From contig NC_033627.1 in NCBI RefSeq assembly GCF_001540865.1, positions 940,432 through 1,004,431 on the forward strand: 64,000 bases of DNA, read 5' to 3'. Positions 25,551 to 37,200 of this stretch are shown piece by piece; within the stretch, counting starts at the first letter, position 1; each line of letters opens with the position of its first letter. The stretch comes from Ananas comosus. Lineage: Eukaryota; Streptophyta; Magnoliopsida; Poales; Bromeliaceae. The notes below the pieces were generated by a model. The model was not told the origin of the DNA, ran no database searches, and saw only the letters and a program-made list of their open reading frames with translations. The position numbers were made by a program, and so were the translations under genes.

Positions 25551-25557
25551 TATATAT
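25551..25557 (+). promoter_or_regulatory. TATA box of the WD40 gene
   Basis: TATATAT lies 219 bases before the ATG at 25776. The MULE-type MITE ends only about 100 bases upstream. Confidence 0.6.
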
Positions 25558-25775
25558 TTCCGTCCCCACGTACCCAATACCTCGACATTTCTCATTCGAT
25601 ACTTCGCTTTAATTTGTCTCCTCTTCGCATCTTCTTCTTAATTCTTAATCTCTCGCCAAAAGTTTCGACTTTGGAGTTTGGACCTTTCGGTTTTCTTACG
25701 ACTTGGGTTTTCTCATAGCTAGATTCCTCCTCCTCAACTGGAGCTCGTATTCGTGGTATCATCTAATTATCCACC

Positions 25776-27296
25776 ATGAGAGACCCCAGCGGAGCTCAAA
25801 GCCCAGCTCCCCGCGCTAAGCTCTTGAACCTCCTACGCTACTCCCACAGCGAAGAGGACGACTCCCCACGCAACGACGCGGGCGCGGCGTCGCCCGTGGC
25901 GAGCCCGGGCTACGCCTCGGACCGCAACCCGCTCAGCGCGGGGACGTCCCCGTGTAGCCTCTCCCCGTGGAACCCAGCTGCCGCGTCCCCATTCGCCAAG
26001 TCCCCCTGGACCCACCTCCCCGGCCTGCTGACGTCGGACGAGGAAGGGGGCCCCACCGCCGCGACGGGCCTCGTGGGCTCGCTGGTGCGCGAGGAGGGGC
26101 ACGTGTACTCCCTCGCGGCCTCCGGGGATCTGCTGTACACGGGGTCGGACAGTCGGAACATTCGCGTGTGGAAGAACGGGCGCGAGTTCGCCGGGTTCAA
26201 GTCGAGCAGCGGCTTGGTCAAAGCCATAGTCATACACGGCGACAAGATATTCACGGGGCACCAGGACGGTAAGATACGCGTGTGGAGAGTGTCCCCCAAG
26301 GACCCCGCCGCATACAAGCGCGTAGGGACCCTACCCAAGATGAAGGACTTTTTGAAGAGCTCCATTAACCCCTCTAACTACGTGGAGGTGAGGCGCCACC
26401 GCAACGCCGTTTGGATCCGTCACTTCGACGCCGTTTCCTGCCTCAGCCTCGACGAGGACGCGGGGCTCTTGTACTCCGGGTCGTGGGATAAGACCGTCAA
26501 GGTGTGGCGCATCTCGGATTCGAGGTGCGTAGAGTCCATCAGCGCCCACGACGACGCCGTTAACGCGGTGGCCGTTGGGGGCGAGGGGCTCGTGTTCACG
26601 GGCTCCGCGGACGGGACCGTTAAGGTGTGGAGGCGGGAGGCGGGGAAGGGGGCACGCGGCCGCGAGGTGGTGCGACACGTGGCAGTGAAGACGCTGCTGC
26701 AGGGGGAGAGTGCGGTGACGGCGTTGGCGGTGGCGCGGGAGGCGGGGCTCGTGTATTGCGGGGCGTCGGATGGGGCGGTGAACTACTGGGATTGTAGGAA
26801 GGGGATGGCGCACGGTGGGGTGCTCCGCGGGCACAAGATGGCGGTGCTGTGCCTCGCGGCCGCGGGGCGGCTGGTCGTCAGTGGGTCCGCAGACAAAACG
26901 CTGTGCGTGTGGAGGAGGGACGAGGTGGGCCGGGCCCACGCGAGGGTCGCCGTGTTGGTGGGCCACGCGGGGCCCATCAAGTGCGTGGCCTTGGAGGAGG
27001 ACCGCGAGGGGGCTGCGGGGCCGGACGGGGAGGCGCCGCGGTGGGCGGTGTACAGCGGGAGCCTCGACCGGTCGGTCAAGGTTTGGCGCGTGTGGGAGAA
27101 CGCGGGGGACGCTCCCGAGCGCGCGGCCCCGGCCCCGCGCGTGTGGCGCTTGCCGGCGCACCTGCTGGGGGAGGCGCAGGCGCAGCCGGACACGTGGCGG
27201 CCGAGCAGCGGCGCTGGGCCCCGCGGAGGATACGGGTTGGAGGCGGGCGAGGAGGATCTGAGGGGTACGCGAGCGCACGTGCGAGCTGCCGCTTGA
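25776..27296 (+). CDS. WD40 protein, JINGUBANG-like
   Basis: A single-exon gene of 506 residues, very GC-rich. A Ser/Pro-rich N-terminus of about 95 residues precedes roughly seven WD40 repeats. Repeat ends visible include IRVWKNG, IRVWRVS, VKVWRIS, VKVWRRE, LCVWRRD and VKVWRVW, with GHxxxI/V-type starts and S/T-G-S-x-D loops. Members of this family fold into a beta-propeller scaffold. JINGUBANG in Arabidopsis restrains pollen germination through jasmonate-related transcription factors; that role is known for the family member and only inferred here. The start follows a TATA-led 5' UTR, and the [10 protein letters not shown] beginning fits the family. No intron is needed. Other intronless WD40 proteins of the same subfamily remain possible identities. 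Confidence 0.9.
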   Translation: MRDPSGAQSPAPRAKLLNLLRYSHSEEDDSPRNDAGAASPVASPGYASDRNPLSAGTSPCSLSPWNPAAASPFAKSPWTHLPGLLTSDEEGGPTAATGLVGSLVREEGHVYSLAASGDLLYTGSDSRNIRVWKNGREFAGFKSSSGLVKAIVIHGDKIFTGHQDGKIRVWRVSPKDPAAYKRVGTLPKMKDFLKSSINPSNYVEVRRHRNAVWIRHFDAVSCLSLDEDAGLLYSGSWDKTVKVWRISDSRCVESISAHDDAVNAVAVGGEGLVFTGSADGTVKVWRREAGKGARGREVVRHVAVKTLLQGESAVTALAVAREAGLVYCGASDGAVNYWDCRKGMAHGGVLRGHKMAVLCLAAAGRLVVSGSADKTLCVWRRDEVGRAHARVAVLVGHAGPIKCVALEEDREGAAGPDGEAPRWAVYSGSLDRSVKVWRVWENAGDAPERAAPAPRVWRLPAHLLGEAQAQPDTWRPSSGAGPRGGYGLEAGEEDLRGTRAHVRAAA

Positions 27297-28001
27297 GGGC
27301 ACGTGCTGTCACTTAAGATTAAGGGGAAGGGGTTAATCTAATCTGTAATTAATTATACATATATATTATACTCTACGTGCTGCAGCTTGATAAATTTTGC
27401 CTTTTGCGTGTACAGTTTTTTTTTTTTTTTTTAAGAAAAATTAATGTAGTTTGCTGGATTCTGACTTCTGAGGAAGCAGTAATAATTTTGTGTAGGAGGG
27501 GAAGAGAAGGACTCTTGCGTATGTATGGTCAACTTTTTTTTTTTTTTTTCCTTTATTGCGTGCAAGTAAATCAAACCTCAGAGAGTTTTGATGAGGAAAG
27601 TCGTCTTGCTGACTCTGTTTCACTTTGTTTAATCGGAAAGCAACATCTAATATTTACTAATTATTTCAATTGTTATAAGTAATGTATGGGCTTTATCAAA
27701 ATTGTGTTCTAATTAACCTCCAATATATAACCCCTATGGTCCAAATCGATCATTTAGGTGATAATCATGTGGTACCGTGGTGCATCTATACTGGCATAGC
27801 ATAGAATCTGGATCTTAATTTTTCATGCTATGTCGGAACAGTCGAAACCAGAATTAATTTTGCAGTTTCTGATTTGCAATTTGGTCTGAAAATTAAATTG
27901 CACGAGAATATTTTCTATGTTATAGATAAAATTACTAGTCAATATGTTATTTCACCTTGGTACCAGCAGGAAAACATCAATGATTTGCAATTTTTCAGAG
28001 T
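27297..28001. other. 3' flank of the WD40 gene
   Basis: Two long T-runs (27417-27432 and 27534-27550) and AT-rich sequence. No gene is seen. Confidence 0.5.
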
Positions 28002-28014
28002 AATAATAGGGGAA

Positions 28015-28144
28015 GTGACAAAGGGTTTGGTGGTTGATATTCGAGATCCCAAGTTCAAATTCTAGTTGATTCACATTTCCAGCTAAATTTATTTCTAAAT
28101 GAAGTAAACGAAACGGGTAGCATGCTATCTATTTCTGAAAAAAA
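28015..28144 (+). mobile_element. SINE, 5'-truncated copy
   Basis: It starts at GTGACAAAGGGTTTGG, lacks the first bases of box A, and ends GAAACGGGTAGCATGCTATC plus an A-run. Near-perfect flanking repeats AATAATAGRGGAA lie at 28002-28014 and 28145-28157. Confidence 0.85.
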
Positions 28145-28502
28145 AATAATAGAGGAAATTGAATGAGGCACATCACTATTCCTGGAGTTAAATATAACTC
28201 GCAGTTTTTGGTCACCATATAATAATCTGGTTTTGTTAACAATAAGTAAGAATAATATTTCTCCAAGGTTTTCTATTCTTTTATTTTCTTTTTATTTCTG
28301 CTTTATTGGGCCTATATCTGACAGAGTAAAGCAGTTGATTCCAGTCCACATCCTTTGATAAGGCACTCATGCGGCCCAAAACAGGCCTTAACTTACTAGG
28401 CCTGATTAGGCCCATTTCCAGCCCAAGCTGAGGGTTAGTGTCTTGTTGATAGCAATAATTGATACATCCTAGTTGGAGAACATCAATATTTGAAACGACT
28501 CA

Positions 28503-28637
28503 AGTTCGAATCCCTAGAGCAAGTGGCAAAGAGCCCCGAGACCCAAGTTCGAACCCTACTTGATTCATATTTTCAGCTAAGTTTATTTCTAAATGAAATA
28601 AACGAAGCGGTTAGCGTATTACCTATCTCTCAAAAAA
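28503..28637 (+). mobile_element. SINE with internal deletion
   Basis: CTAGAGCAAGTGGCAAAGAG jumps directly to CCCCGAGACCC, so about 15 bases between the boxes are missing. The tail GAAGCGGTTAGCGTATTACC and A-run are present. Target repeats AATATTTGAAACGACTCA and AATATTTGAAATGACTCA flank it (28485-28502 and 28638-28655). Confidence 0.85.
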
Positions 28638-28664
28638 AATATTTGAAATGACTCAGCTTTTTAG

Positions 28665-28793
28665 TGCATGTGACAAAAGACTAGATGACAAAAGACTAGA
28701 TGATTGATAGTTAAGATCGTAAGTTCAGAACATTTGATTCATATTTTTAATTAATTTTACTTTTTTAAAAACAAGATGGATACTCTAAAAAGA
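28665..28793 (+). mobile_element. SINE, very degenerate copy
   Basis: GATGATTGATAGTTAAGATC, GTAAGTTCAG and TGATTCATATTTTTAATTAA follow the SINE order. A 15-base tandem repeat GACAAAAGACTAGAT sits at its start. Confidence 0.55.
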
Positions 28794-28968
28794 ATAATGT
28801 ACGAAAATGAAATGGTGCATAGAACCTTTGCGGATGGAGATTTTGAGAGTGACCCGCATGTTCGCATGTTATGAAAGGCGCCCCAGGTTTCAGCATAAGT
28901 GCCCATAGTTAACATGACATCAGAATTGGAATCCTTGTGCGAAGCACCACCTGTGAAGCATCCAAGGG

Positions 28969-29189
28969 CTCGTTTGGTATTGTAGCCCATCTAATTCTAC
29001 TGGGCAAAATAAAATTGAGAAAAAAATATATATAGATATATTTTCATGCTTTCTAGTAGGTCTGAAAAAATATATTATAACATACTTATTGTAAAAAACG
29101 AAAATTCAATATTATGTATAAAAACAAATAATTTTTTTATCATACTTTTTAATTGTAGCTAATGCAAATTTCCTACAATCCCAAACGAA
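28969..29189. mobile_element. Small MITE, about 220 bp
   Basis: The left end GGCTCGTTTGGTATTGTAG mirrors the right end CTACAATCCCAAACGAAAC with few mismatches; the interior is AT-rich. I could not define the target duplication with certainty. Confidence 0.6.
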
Positions 29190-29364
29190 ACTTACAACTG
29201 TTTTTGATTTTTCTTTTCTGTCAAAGACTCAAAGTAGCTTTTCAGATGACCTTGCATAATTAATATCCAAGCTAGTCCAAATTCCTTCTTATTCAAAGAG
29301 ATTTTGAATTTCAATTCATGGCCTATATATTCCTCTATATTATTATTTTTTAAATTTATTCTCA

Positions 29365-29880
29365 CACTACAACAGAATTAGGTTATAGAGACACATGTTT
29401 GGGACACTTTTGAGTAAGTGTCCCATTTATACTAAAACTTAAAAACACATTTACTAATGCCTAAATATAAAGCTCAATCCAACCAAAAATAAAAGATTAC
29501 TCTACTCAGCCCACCACACCCAGTCCATTTGATCCGATTACAAACAGAAAAGAAAAAAAAAAAGAAAAATCAATTACCATCTTTTTTTCTCTCTTCACTC
29601 AATCCAGTGAAATTCTAGACGAAGAGCCTTTACTGTTGTCCTCCTCCACCACCACAGCCAACGAGATAGAGTTTCGGCGGTTGCTAAATGCTTAAATAAG
29701 TGTTGGTAAATTAGCAGCACTCTTTTAGGTTATAGCGACACTATTTAACTGTTACTATATACCTACCGACTCCACATATAGCAACACTTTTTAAAAGTGT
29801 CAGTAATTTTAGCTAGCAGCACTTTTTTAACATGTACCTATATTTAAAAGTGTCGCTAATAGACCGTTTTTGTTGTAGTG
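29365..29880. mobile_element. Non-autonomous CACTA element, 516 bp
   Basis: It begins CACTACAACAGAAT and ends TTTTTGTTGTAGTG, the CACTA-superfamily terminal pair. Inside, inverted subterminal repeats of GTGTCGCTA and AAGTGT(C) type recur. Flanking triplets TCA and GCA match at two of three bases. No transposase is present. Confidence 0.85.
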
Positions 29881-31099
29881 GCAGCATATGGTTTACATGA
29901 TTTTTTTTGCCATATATGTTGCTTCCTATCAAACGGATTCCTTTTAATTTTATCAACCAATAGCTGCTGGAACACCAGAACAAACTTACTTCGACAATTG
30001 AAATATCTTTTGAATTTTTTAAAACTCTAAATATGATATATATACAAAAGTTTATTTATAGAAGGCGAATTCAAACTAAGCAAGAGAAGCACATAAAATA
30101 AACTAATCTGAAAGTAAAATCTACATACACGTTCTATATTTAAGTACAAATCTTACACCTCTTTTCCACTAGAATTTATAAAATACTTTTAAATTTTTAC
30201 TATAAAAAATATATTGGTAACCTCTTCCATCAAAGGACGTACAATTTTTTTAGTATTCAAACAAATTAATTAATAAAAATAGTAAAAAAATATGTATTTG
30301 AATGGATAGATACAGATGTTATATCCACAGTATTCAAAATACGTACAATTTTATAGGTGCTACGAACACCGACGTACAATTACAAAGAGTTGAGAAATTA
30401 ATCACCAACAATAAATACTCTATCCTCGTAAAGTGGAGCGTTTAATGGCATCAAACGATTCAAACCGTCCATTTTGGCAGTATCTTTTAATCTCAGCAGT
30501 TGAAGACAAGCGCTTCATTATTATTCATATCTAACGGATATGATTCGCATCATAAAACCCGCAGTATTAAATACCGATGGATTCTTACCCTCTCAATTTA
30601 TTTTCTTTTACGTGGATAAAAAACAAAATCTCCTACTTAGGTAATTAATAATTGTTAATTAAAATGCTCAGACCCAGCTAAAGAATTTAACCTCTTATTA
30701 GATTAAAAACCTCTAATAACTACCTTTCTCTAAAAAAAAAAAAAAACCCTCTAATAACAGTAGTAATATATTACGAGTCTAATTTTTGTATTATTCTTAA
30801 CAATTATAATTAAGCTCGATCTCTAAACACGGTTTGGTTCATGTACTAGTTATGTAGGAGCTTAATTGGCTTTTTATCACTTGTCGTTGAAGAAGCCGCA
30901 TCTTACGGCTTAAGACGTACTCGGGTCATTTGACCTATTTGAATTTTGCATAATGTTTTAAGAGATGTTACTCGTGCATCCAAAGTAGCATGCAAATTGT
31001 AAAGTTTGCTTTTAGATTGACAAGTTTAGTAATAAAATATCAGCGCTCAAATGAATAAGATTTTTTTGGTGGTATCTTAACGCAATTTTTATTAACTCA
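29881..31099. other. Intergenic, AT-rich
   Basis: No gene or clear element is seen. Confidence 0.55.
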
Positions 31100-31115
31100 A
31101 AAGTTAACATTTTTA

Positions 31116-31272
31116 ACCCACCGTCCTTAGAGCAAATGGCAAAGGACTTAGTGGTTGGTACCCGATACCCAAATTCGAATCCTAATTGATTCATATTTCT
31201 AGCTAAGTTTATTTCTAAATAAAATAAGCGAAACGGGTTGTATGCTACCTATTTCTCTCTCTCAAAAAAAAA
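31116..31272 (+). mobile_element. SINE copy
   Basis: TTAGAGCAAATGGCAAAGG, box B TTCGAATCC and tail GAAACGGGTTGTATGCTACC with TCTCTCTCTC and an A-run. Target repeats AAAGTTAACATTTTTA and AAAGTTAAACATTTTTA flank it (31100-31115 and 31273-31289). Confidence 0.88.
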
Positions 31273-31621
31273 AAAGTTAAACATTTTTATTTTCATTTTT
31301 TACACCTTCTTAAGGTGTACATAATTAAGGCCAAGTTTTTGACCCATAATCCCTTATTAACTATTGCTTTTACTTATGATGGAATAACTATAAAGGAAAG
31401 AAAAATAAAACATTAATTCACAAGTCATAAGACACCACAAAAAATATATTATTAAAAAGTTTTAAAAGCGAAACACTTAATAATGTACACTTTTTTTTAC
31501 CAGTAATTTTTATTAGTTCCGCCCATACAAATAATAAAATAATTTTATTTTTAGAATAAAAGTGAGATGTATAATTTACACCGATCTTAGAAAAAGGCAC
31601 TTAATCAGTAAAGAAAGAAAC

Positions 31622-31667
31622 CACGTGCTGTGGCATATGGTTTTGCCCACTCAAATCTTCTATAAAA
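31622..31667 (+). promoter_or_regulatory. G-box and TATA box
   Basis: CACGTG at 31622-31627 and TATAAAA at 31661-31667 lie about 100 bases before the ATG at 31765. The N at 31703 falls in a C-run of the presumed leader. A G-box suggests ABA- or light-type bZIP/bHLH control (inference). Confidence 0.6.
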
Positions 31668-31764
31668 ACCCTGATCCACTGCCCCCCCTCCCTCCACATC
31701 CCNCCCCCCCCCTCTCCATATTTATTAGCCCTGCAGCTTAGAATTCAATTAAGACACTCAAATT

Positions 31765-32067
31765 ATGGATTTTGTAGTTCCAAAGAAGCTCCCCTCCCCT
31801 CCCTCCTCTCCCGTCTATCGCCGCGGCGAAGAAACCGCGGCGGTGGCCGAAAACAGCAGCCCAGTGTCGAGCCGCCTCTACCTCAAACCGACCGAATCCG
31901 GTTGGTCGACGTCGCTCGATAAGGATGCAGTTCTCCAACGCATCCGCCACCGTAAACGCGCCAACCGTGTCCGTAACGCACTTCACTCCTTTCTGATGCA
32001 CGAGAGGGACGTCGGCGTCGGTGAGCCACCTCTCGGGTGGCTCGACGACGCCTTCTCGTCGCCGTGA
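31765..32067 (+). CDS. Small basic plant protein, unknown function
   Basis: Intronless, 100 residues, GC-rich against an AT-rich surround. It starts MDFVVPKKLPSPPSSPVY and has a central segment GWSTSLDKDAVLQRIRHRKR followed by a predicted amphipathic stretch ANRVRNALHSFL. The block RIRHRKR looks like a nuclear localisation signal or a nucleic-acid contact, but that is inference. I recall plant proteins with a similar W-S-T-x-L-D-x-D-x-V-L-x-R-I-R-H-x-K-R block and no firm function. The promoter has a G-box and TATA box. There is no signal peptide or membrane segment. Confidence 0.75.
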   Translation: MDFVVPKKLPSPPSSPVYRRGEETAAVAENSSPVSSRLYLKPTESGWSTSLDKDAVLQRIRHRKRANRVRNALHSFLMHERDVGVGEPPLGWLDDAFSSP

Positions 32068-33748
32068 TCGGTCGGTTTCGGGTGCGGATCGGGTCATGTT
32101 CGTTTTTTGTACATTGTCTAGCTAGCTAGTAGAATATATATGAGGCCTCATCAGAGAGCAACGGAGTTGTCTAAATGGTTGTTATATCTTTAATTAAGTA
32201 ATTACATGTTTAATGAATCGTTAATTTGTGTTATTTAAATGTATATATATACCAGTGGCTTCTTATCATTATCTTATTAAATGATTAAAAAAAAAGGACC
32301 TACTTTAAAAAATGTGCAATTGACGGACCCGAGCTTCGTTCAGAGAACCAAATTACGAGCATATTTAATACTTGGTTTTTTTTTTTTAATCTCCGAGTTT
32401 AACTAATAAGTGAGGGGCTTAATTACTAAAGCGATTAAAAAAAGGCACAAAGTAGTACTAACTAGCTGTGATGCAAATGGTGTGATCTGGAGCGATGCGC
32501 AAAATTGAAATAACCGATGAAATTGAATCTTCAAATATTATTTATTTATTAGTACATCTCATTCTTGATCTGAAATTTTTTTTTTGGGTCCAAATCCTTT
32601 CCATTTTTCGAAGCTTTTGTCTAATATTCCTGTAGCATTTTCTTCTAGAACCCATACTTTCTTAGTTTATGTCTGAGATGAGAATGATTAGCTGGAATAC
32701 AAAGTCTATTAAAGGAACAAAACCATCTTATCTTTGCTATTTATACTAAACGAAGCACCAACAATAAATTTCAATTAATATGTATGGCACCTCAATTTTG
32801 TTACAAATCCATAACCTAATAATATGGTATGTCTAATTCATTTTGCTTAATGAATGAAGCAGATAGTTCACTACCTATTTTTCAAAAAAAAAAAAAAAAA
32901 CAACTAAATATTCAGCACCCACACACAAAAAAACAAGGGGTTATCTCTTAAAAAAAAAAAAAAGTAAAATACCAACTGGGCATTGTACTGTAGGGGTAGA
33001 TATATATGGGCATATTTTAAAGCGAGAACCAAATTCACAGCATATAAAATTTAAAAGAGATATCAAGGCAATATATAATTAGTGTTGAATTATATGTTGG
33101 CTCTCTTGTTAAGTGATAGAATATTATAAATTACAAAATGGAGTTTACTCCGGGGCGAACCAAGAGATATCTACAATTAAAAAAATCAAGGAGCTTGTTA
33201 AGTGGGTGTGGATAAGTTATTGTACTTAATTATTTTCAAGATGTTGAAATTTTATATGTTCATGGAATAAAGGAGAGATCGAATATGATAATCTATTGAA
33301 TGATAACTAGGTTAAAATTGATATATACTTGCCAGTTGCCACTATAGAAGTGGGGAGAATCAAAAGCTCCAATAAGGGATTTCCTAATTTAATTTCTACC
33401 CTCATAGGAGTCATGTAAGAAATATTATGTACAAAAATATTCAAAATGTCACCTATGGGAGGTTATGTAAGTGGAACCATGTTAATTTGCTAACAAAGTA
33501 AGTGGAATCCATGAATAATGTAATACTTTTCCATTCACTTTGCTGGATTCTGCATCGTTTGCACTAAATGTTGGGTAGACACCTAGTCACTTGCTTAAAT
33601 CACCAGCATTCGCGGAGTAGCTATTTAGAAATTATAAAACTTTTTTTTTTAAAATTTAATCATTATAAGGAGGGCTTAGGCTCAGTCCGTTTATTTTCAT
33701 AATAAATTACATTACATACTAAATATCATAATACCTCAGTTGAAAGAG
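32068..33748. other. Intergenic with a LINE/SINE tail relic
   Basis: Positions 32840-32899 read AATGAATGAAGCAGATAG ... CTACCTATTTTTC plus an A-run, the tail shared by the LINE and SINEs, so this is a heavily truncated copy. Nothing else is supported. Confidence 0.55.
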
Positions 33749-33966
33749 TCCGGTTACAATGTTTGTAAAAATATCAAACACTTGATACTTGTAAATTTTT
33801 CATCGTTAAATCTAACATCTTGACCATTTATACTCGTTAGATTATATTATTCAACAACTAGTCACTTAACCCTGAGGGCATTCTAACAATATATTTCGTA
33901 ATTTAAGGGTTGAAAATTTACAAGTATTAATAACTTGTACTTTTAAAAGTATAGGAGCTCAATTCC
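33749..33966. mobile_element. MITE, copy A
   Basis: Degenerate inverted ends. Left has TTGATACTTGTAAATTTTTC; the right end in reverse has GAGCTCCTATACTTTTAAAA and TAATACTTGTAAATTTTC. The same ends occur at 35564-35785. Confidence 0.65.
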
Positions 33967-34019
33967 ATTGAAATATAATCTCAGTAGTCTCATATAAAAA
34001 TAAAAAAAATATATTGCTG

Positions 34020-34230
34020 TGCATTAGCCACACTCCCTTTGCGCACCAAACGGCCCATTACTGTGAAAATCCTCTGCTCCAATGGGGGTCGATAAATGAT
34101 AACCAGGCCCACTGCACACGTGACCAAACTATCCCGAACAGTGCAAGTACTAATTGTTATAAATGGGCCGGACCGAGACGGCCCATTTACACCATTACCT
34201 CGACTCAAAAGCTTCAGCAAACTCGCTTCT
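34020..34230 (+). promoter_or_regulatory. PAC2 promoter with site II motifs
   Basis: Several GGCCCA/TGGGCC motifs (about 34051, 34106, 34164, 34180) lie upstream of the ATG at 34260. A CACGTG is at about 34117. Site II motifs are typical of housekeeping plant genes. Confidence 0.5.
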
Positions 34231-34259
34231 CACTCTCAAACCAAACTGCCCCCAACAGG

Positions 34260-37200
34260 ATGGAATTCGCTCCCGAAGACGAAGGCCGAAGCCTCTCCCC
34301 CGAGTGCCCTACTCTTCTCCTGGTTCGCGACCCCAAAACCCTAGTTCTTCGTCTCCCTCCTAGGGTTTTTTGCGAGATTTTAGCTTCTAATTTTGTGTTT
34401 AATTTGTTGCTTGGATCGTTTGCGGTGTTCGATTAGCCGGGGCTCTCGATCGGAAACGTAGGGCAATTGGCGGTCGACCTCTTGATCGCGTCGACGAGGG
34501 CGAAGAGAGTTGGGTGGCTCGATGCGCCGTCCGTGTTGCCCTGCGTCGGGAACGACGCGTACGGGCCCGTCGCCGAGGGCGATCTCGCGCTTCCTCTCGA
34601 GGGTAATCTCTTTGCTTGATCTCTTGCGTTGTTGTATCCTCGATCTTGGATCGTCTATGATGGGTTCGCCAAAGTGTTTCAGTATATTGATTGTTCCCAA
34701 TGGCGAGTTATGCGTTGTTGATTCATATGTTCCCTTTTGAGTGCGGTATCAACGATTGAAATGTGATTGGTATTCTAAGTATCAATTTAGCGTGTAAAAT
34801 TAGCCGCAAGAGTACTTTGAATATTATTTTTCATTTAGCGAATGTCATTTGTGTTCTTAATTCGGGGATTCAGCTACATTTATCAGAATTTTATTGTGGA
34901 AAAATGAGAATCAGGGGATTTTCAGTTGGCTTCAAACTGTAGAGGTGTTTTCAAATTGTCACAGTAGGGTTCTTCTTGACCTCATTCACGGATGTTGTTT
35001 CTAGCATTGGTTTCTTGTTCATCAATTCATGTCTTTAAACTTTGATCTAGGATTTGCTTCAGAGTACTGTCGATATGAGGATTGGACCAATATATTACAA
35101 AACTGAAGAACTTGGTAATATATTTGCTTTCTTGGTGGATAAGCTGTTGTGCTTAACTGCTTATAGTATTCTCGTATGTTAGTATGCTGCTTTAGTTTTC
35201 GAATGAGTCTCACTCTATGTCTAATGACTTCATTCAGCATTGGTTTCTTGCTCTTTTGGAATAGCACACAATGTAGAGCAATAAATTTCACGAGTAACGT
35301 GAAGCACAAGTCAGACAAGTTAGTTAATCATATTAAACGACTTTCTTTTCATTGCATTGAGGATTCTGAAGTTATGCTTTCCATTTCTTCTCATGATTCA
35401 TAATATATTAAGACTAACTGAACATGCTTGCTGAACGCAGCTTATGAGTCTCCGCTTCACGCAATATCTCTTATTCAACAAAGATCTCCAGTTATCAAGG
35501 TAAGACCCTTAATTCTCTACTCCTAGTAGTGTTTTTACCATGTTCACATTCTTGTTTGAATTTAGCTCCTATGCTTTTAAAAGTTCCAAGTCATTGGTGC
35601 TTGTAAGTTTTTGGCCGTTGGATTAAGGGATGTACGGTTAGGATGATAGTAGTCCCTTAGGGTTGAGTGGGTGGTTGGTTGAATAGTATGATCTATCGGG
35701 TGGAAATGGTTAAAAGGAGATCTAACGGCGGAAAACTTACAAGCACCAAGTGCTTGGTGCTTTTAAAAGTATTATAGCCGAACTCTTTTTGTTTACTACT
35801 TTCTTTTGTTTTTAGATTGTGTCGGGAGTCATCTTTTTTTTTTTTTTGAGCCGTTGGGCAGGCCTAACATTGTTAGGAATCATCAATTGCACCAGAGGCT
35901 AGGTTTTCATTAAGTAGGAGTCTGATATTCCATGTGCATTTTACTAGAGCAGGGCAAATAGAATAGTACTTCTTTGCCTGTTGTCAGTTTTTGTTACCAT
36001 AAAGTAGATTTGAGAGACTCATTATTTTGCATAAAGTCTACACCAAATTTCCAATTGATTTACTAGCAAGATTTTTTCGGCGGTACTACATATTGTTCCT
36101 TTGAGATTATAGATATCCTGGTACACTTCCTGAAAAAGCCTTAACTGGAAATGAAGAATTGCATGTTCTACTCCTAATGCAAATCTATGCGCAGAATATA
36201 GTTTGATCTGAATAAATGCGGATGCTAGAAATGGAAGAGGAGTATTGTGATATTCTTTAGTTTGCTCCCTGGCATTGAGGTGCTGATTTTCCAAGTTTTT
36301 AGGTTTTTCAAAAGTTAGAGATTCAATCTTTCTTGACAATGGATCTTCTGTAAGGTGTTCCAAGTAGGGTTACTTCCGTGTTCTAGATTTTGAATTTTCT
36401 TGTCATGTTGAAGACTTTGACTCCTCAGGAGCCTTCTGCTGTGCTTTTGCAACATGCATTAATTATGTATACCCATGTTCAGGTAAAATAATTATCATGA
36501 TTCCTATGTCGGATTTAGACCCTCATGGCTTTGGCCTTGTTGTGTACTATGATCTTGCTTCTGAGTTCTGACGACAATAGAGAACATGGTCTAGAGGTTC
36601 TGAAAATAGAAGAAAAGGTCGGGCACATAAGAGGTTTCTGTTCTTTGCTTTTCAATTTTTGCTAATGCTGGTACCTTTGTTCCCTGATATGCAGATAAAT
36701 CTGGGAACAAAGTATAATTAGGAGTTGAACTTAAAAGTCTTTCGATTGCTTGGTGGATGAGTGACAAAGTAGCTTAGTGCAGATATAGTTTTTCCAGTAG
36801 TCATAGGGACAGCGGTAGGTGGCATTTCCATGAGCAATTTTTCTCTTTTCTTCTGTATGTGCTGATTTTATTTCAACTGTAAATGTAATATTCTGAAAGA
36901 AGATCATCTAGGCAACTAATGAGATAAATAATTTGATCTGAATAATTCATTGCCCATTTATTCCATGAAGGTTTTTTGCAATGTGAGATCTTTTCTAGTA
37001 TAGGTTGTCCGTTGGTCACATAGGAACTACCTTACAGGCTGCGCATTTATACAGGGAATGATGGTTACATTCGCAAAGAAGTTTGCCAACTTCTTAGTCA
37101 GGAGTGGAAAGCAGCATGTCATTGTTCTCTCAAGTTTAGATTCTGGTAGAAGGAAAAACATTGATGCTTCCAGGTGCACAAGCTGTACTTCTTACTCCAT

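Noticed and set aside
26331..27302. 323-residue frame opposite the WD40 gene
   Set aside because: Antisense shadow caused by high GC; the plus strand has clear WD40 repeats.
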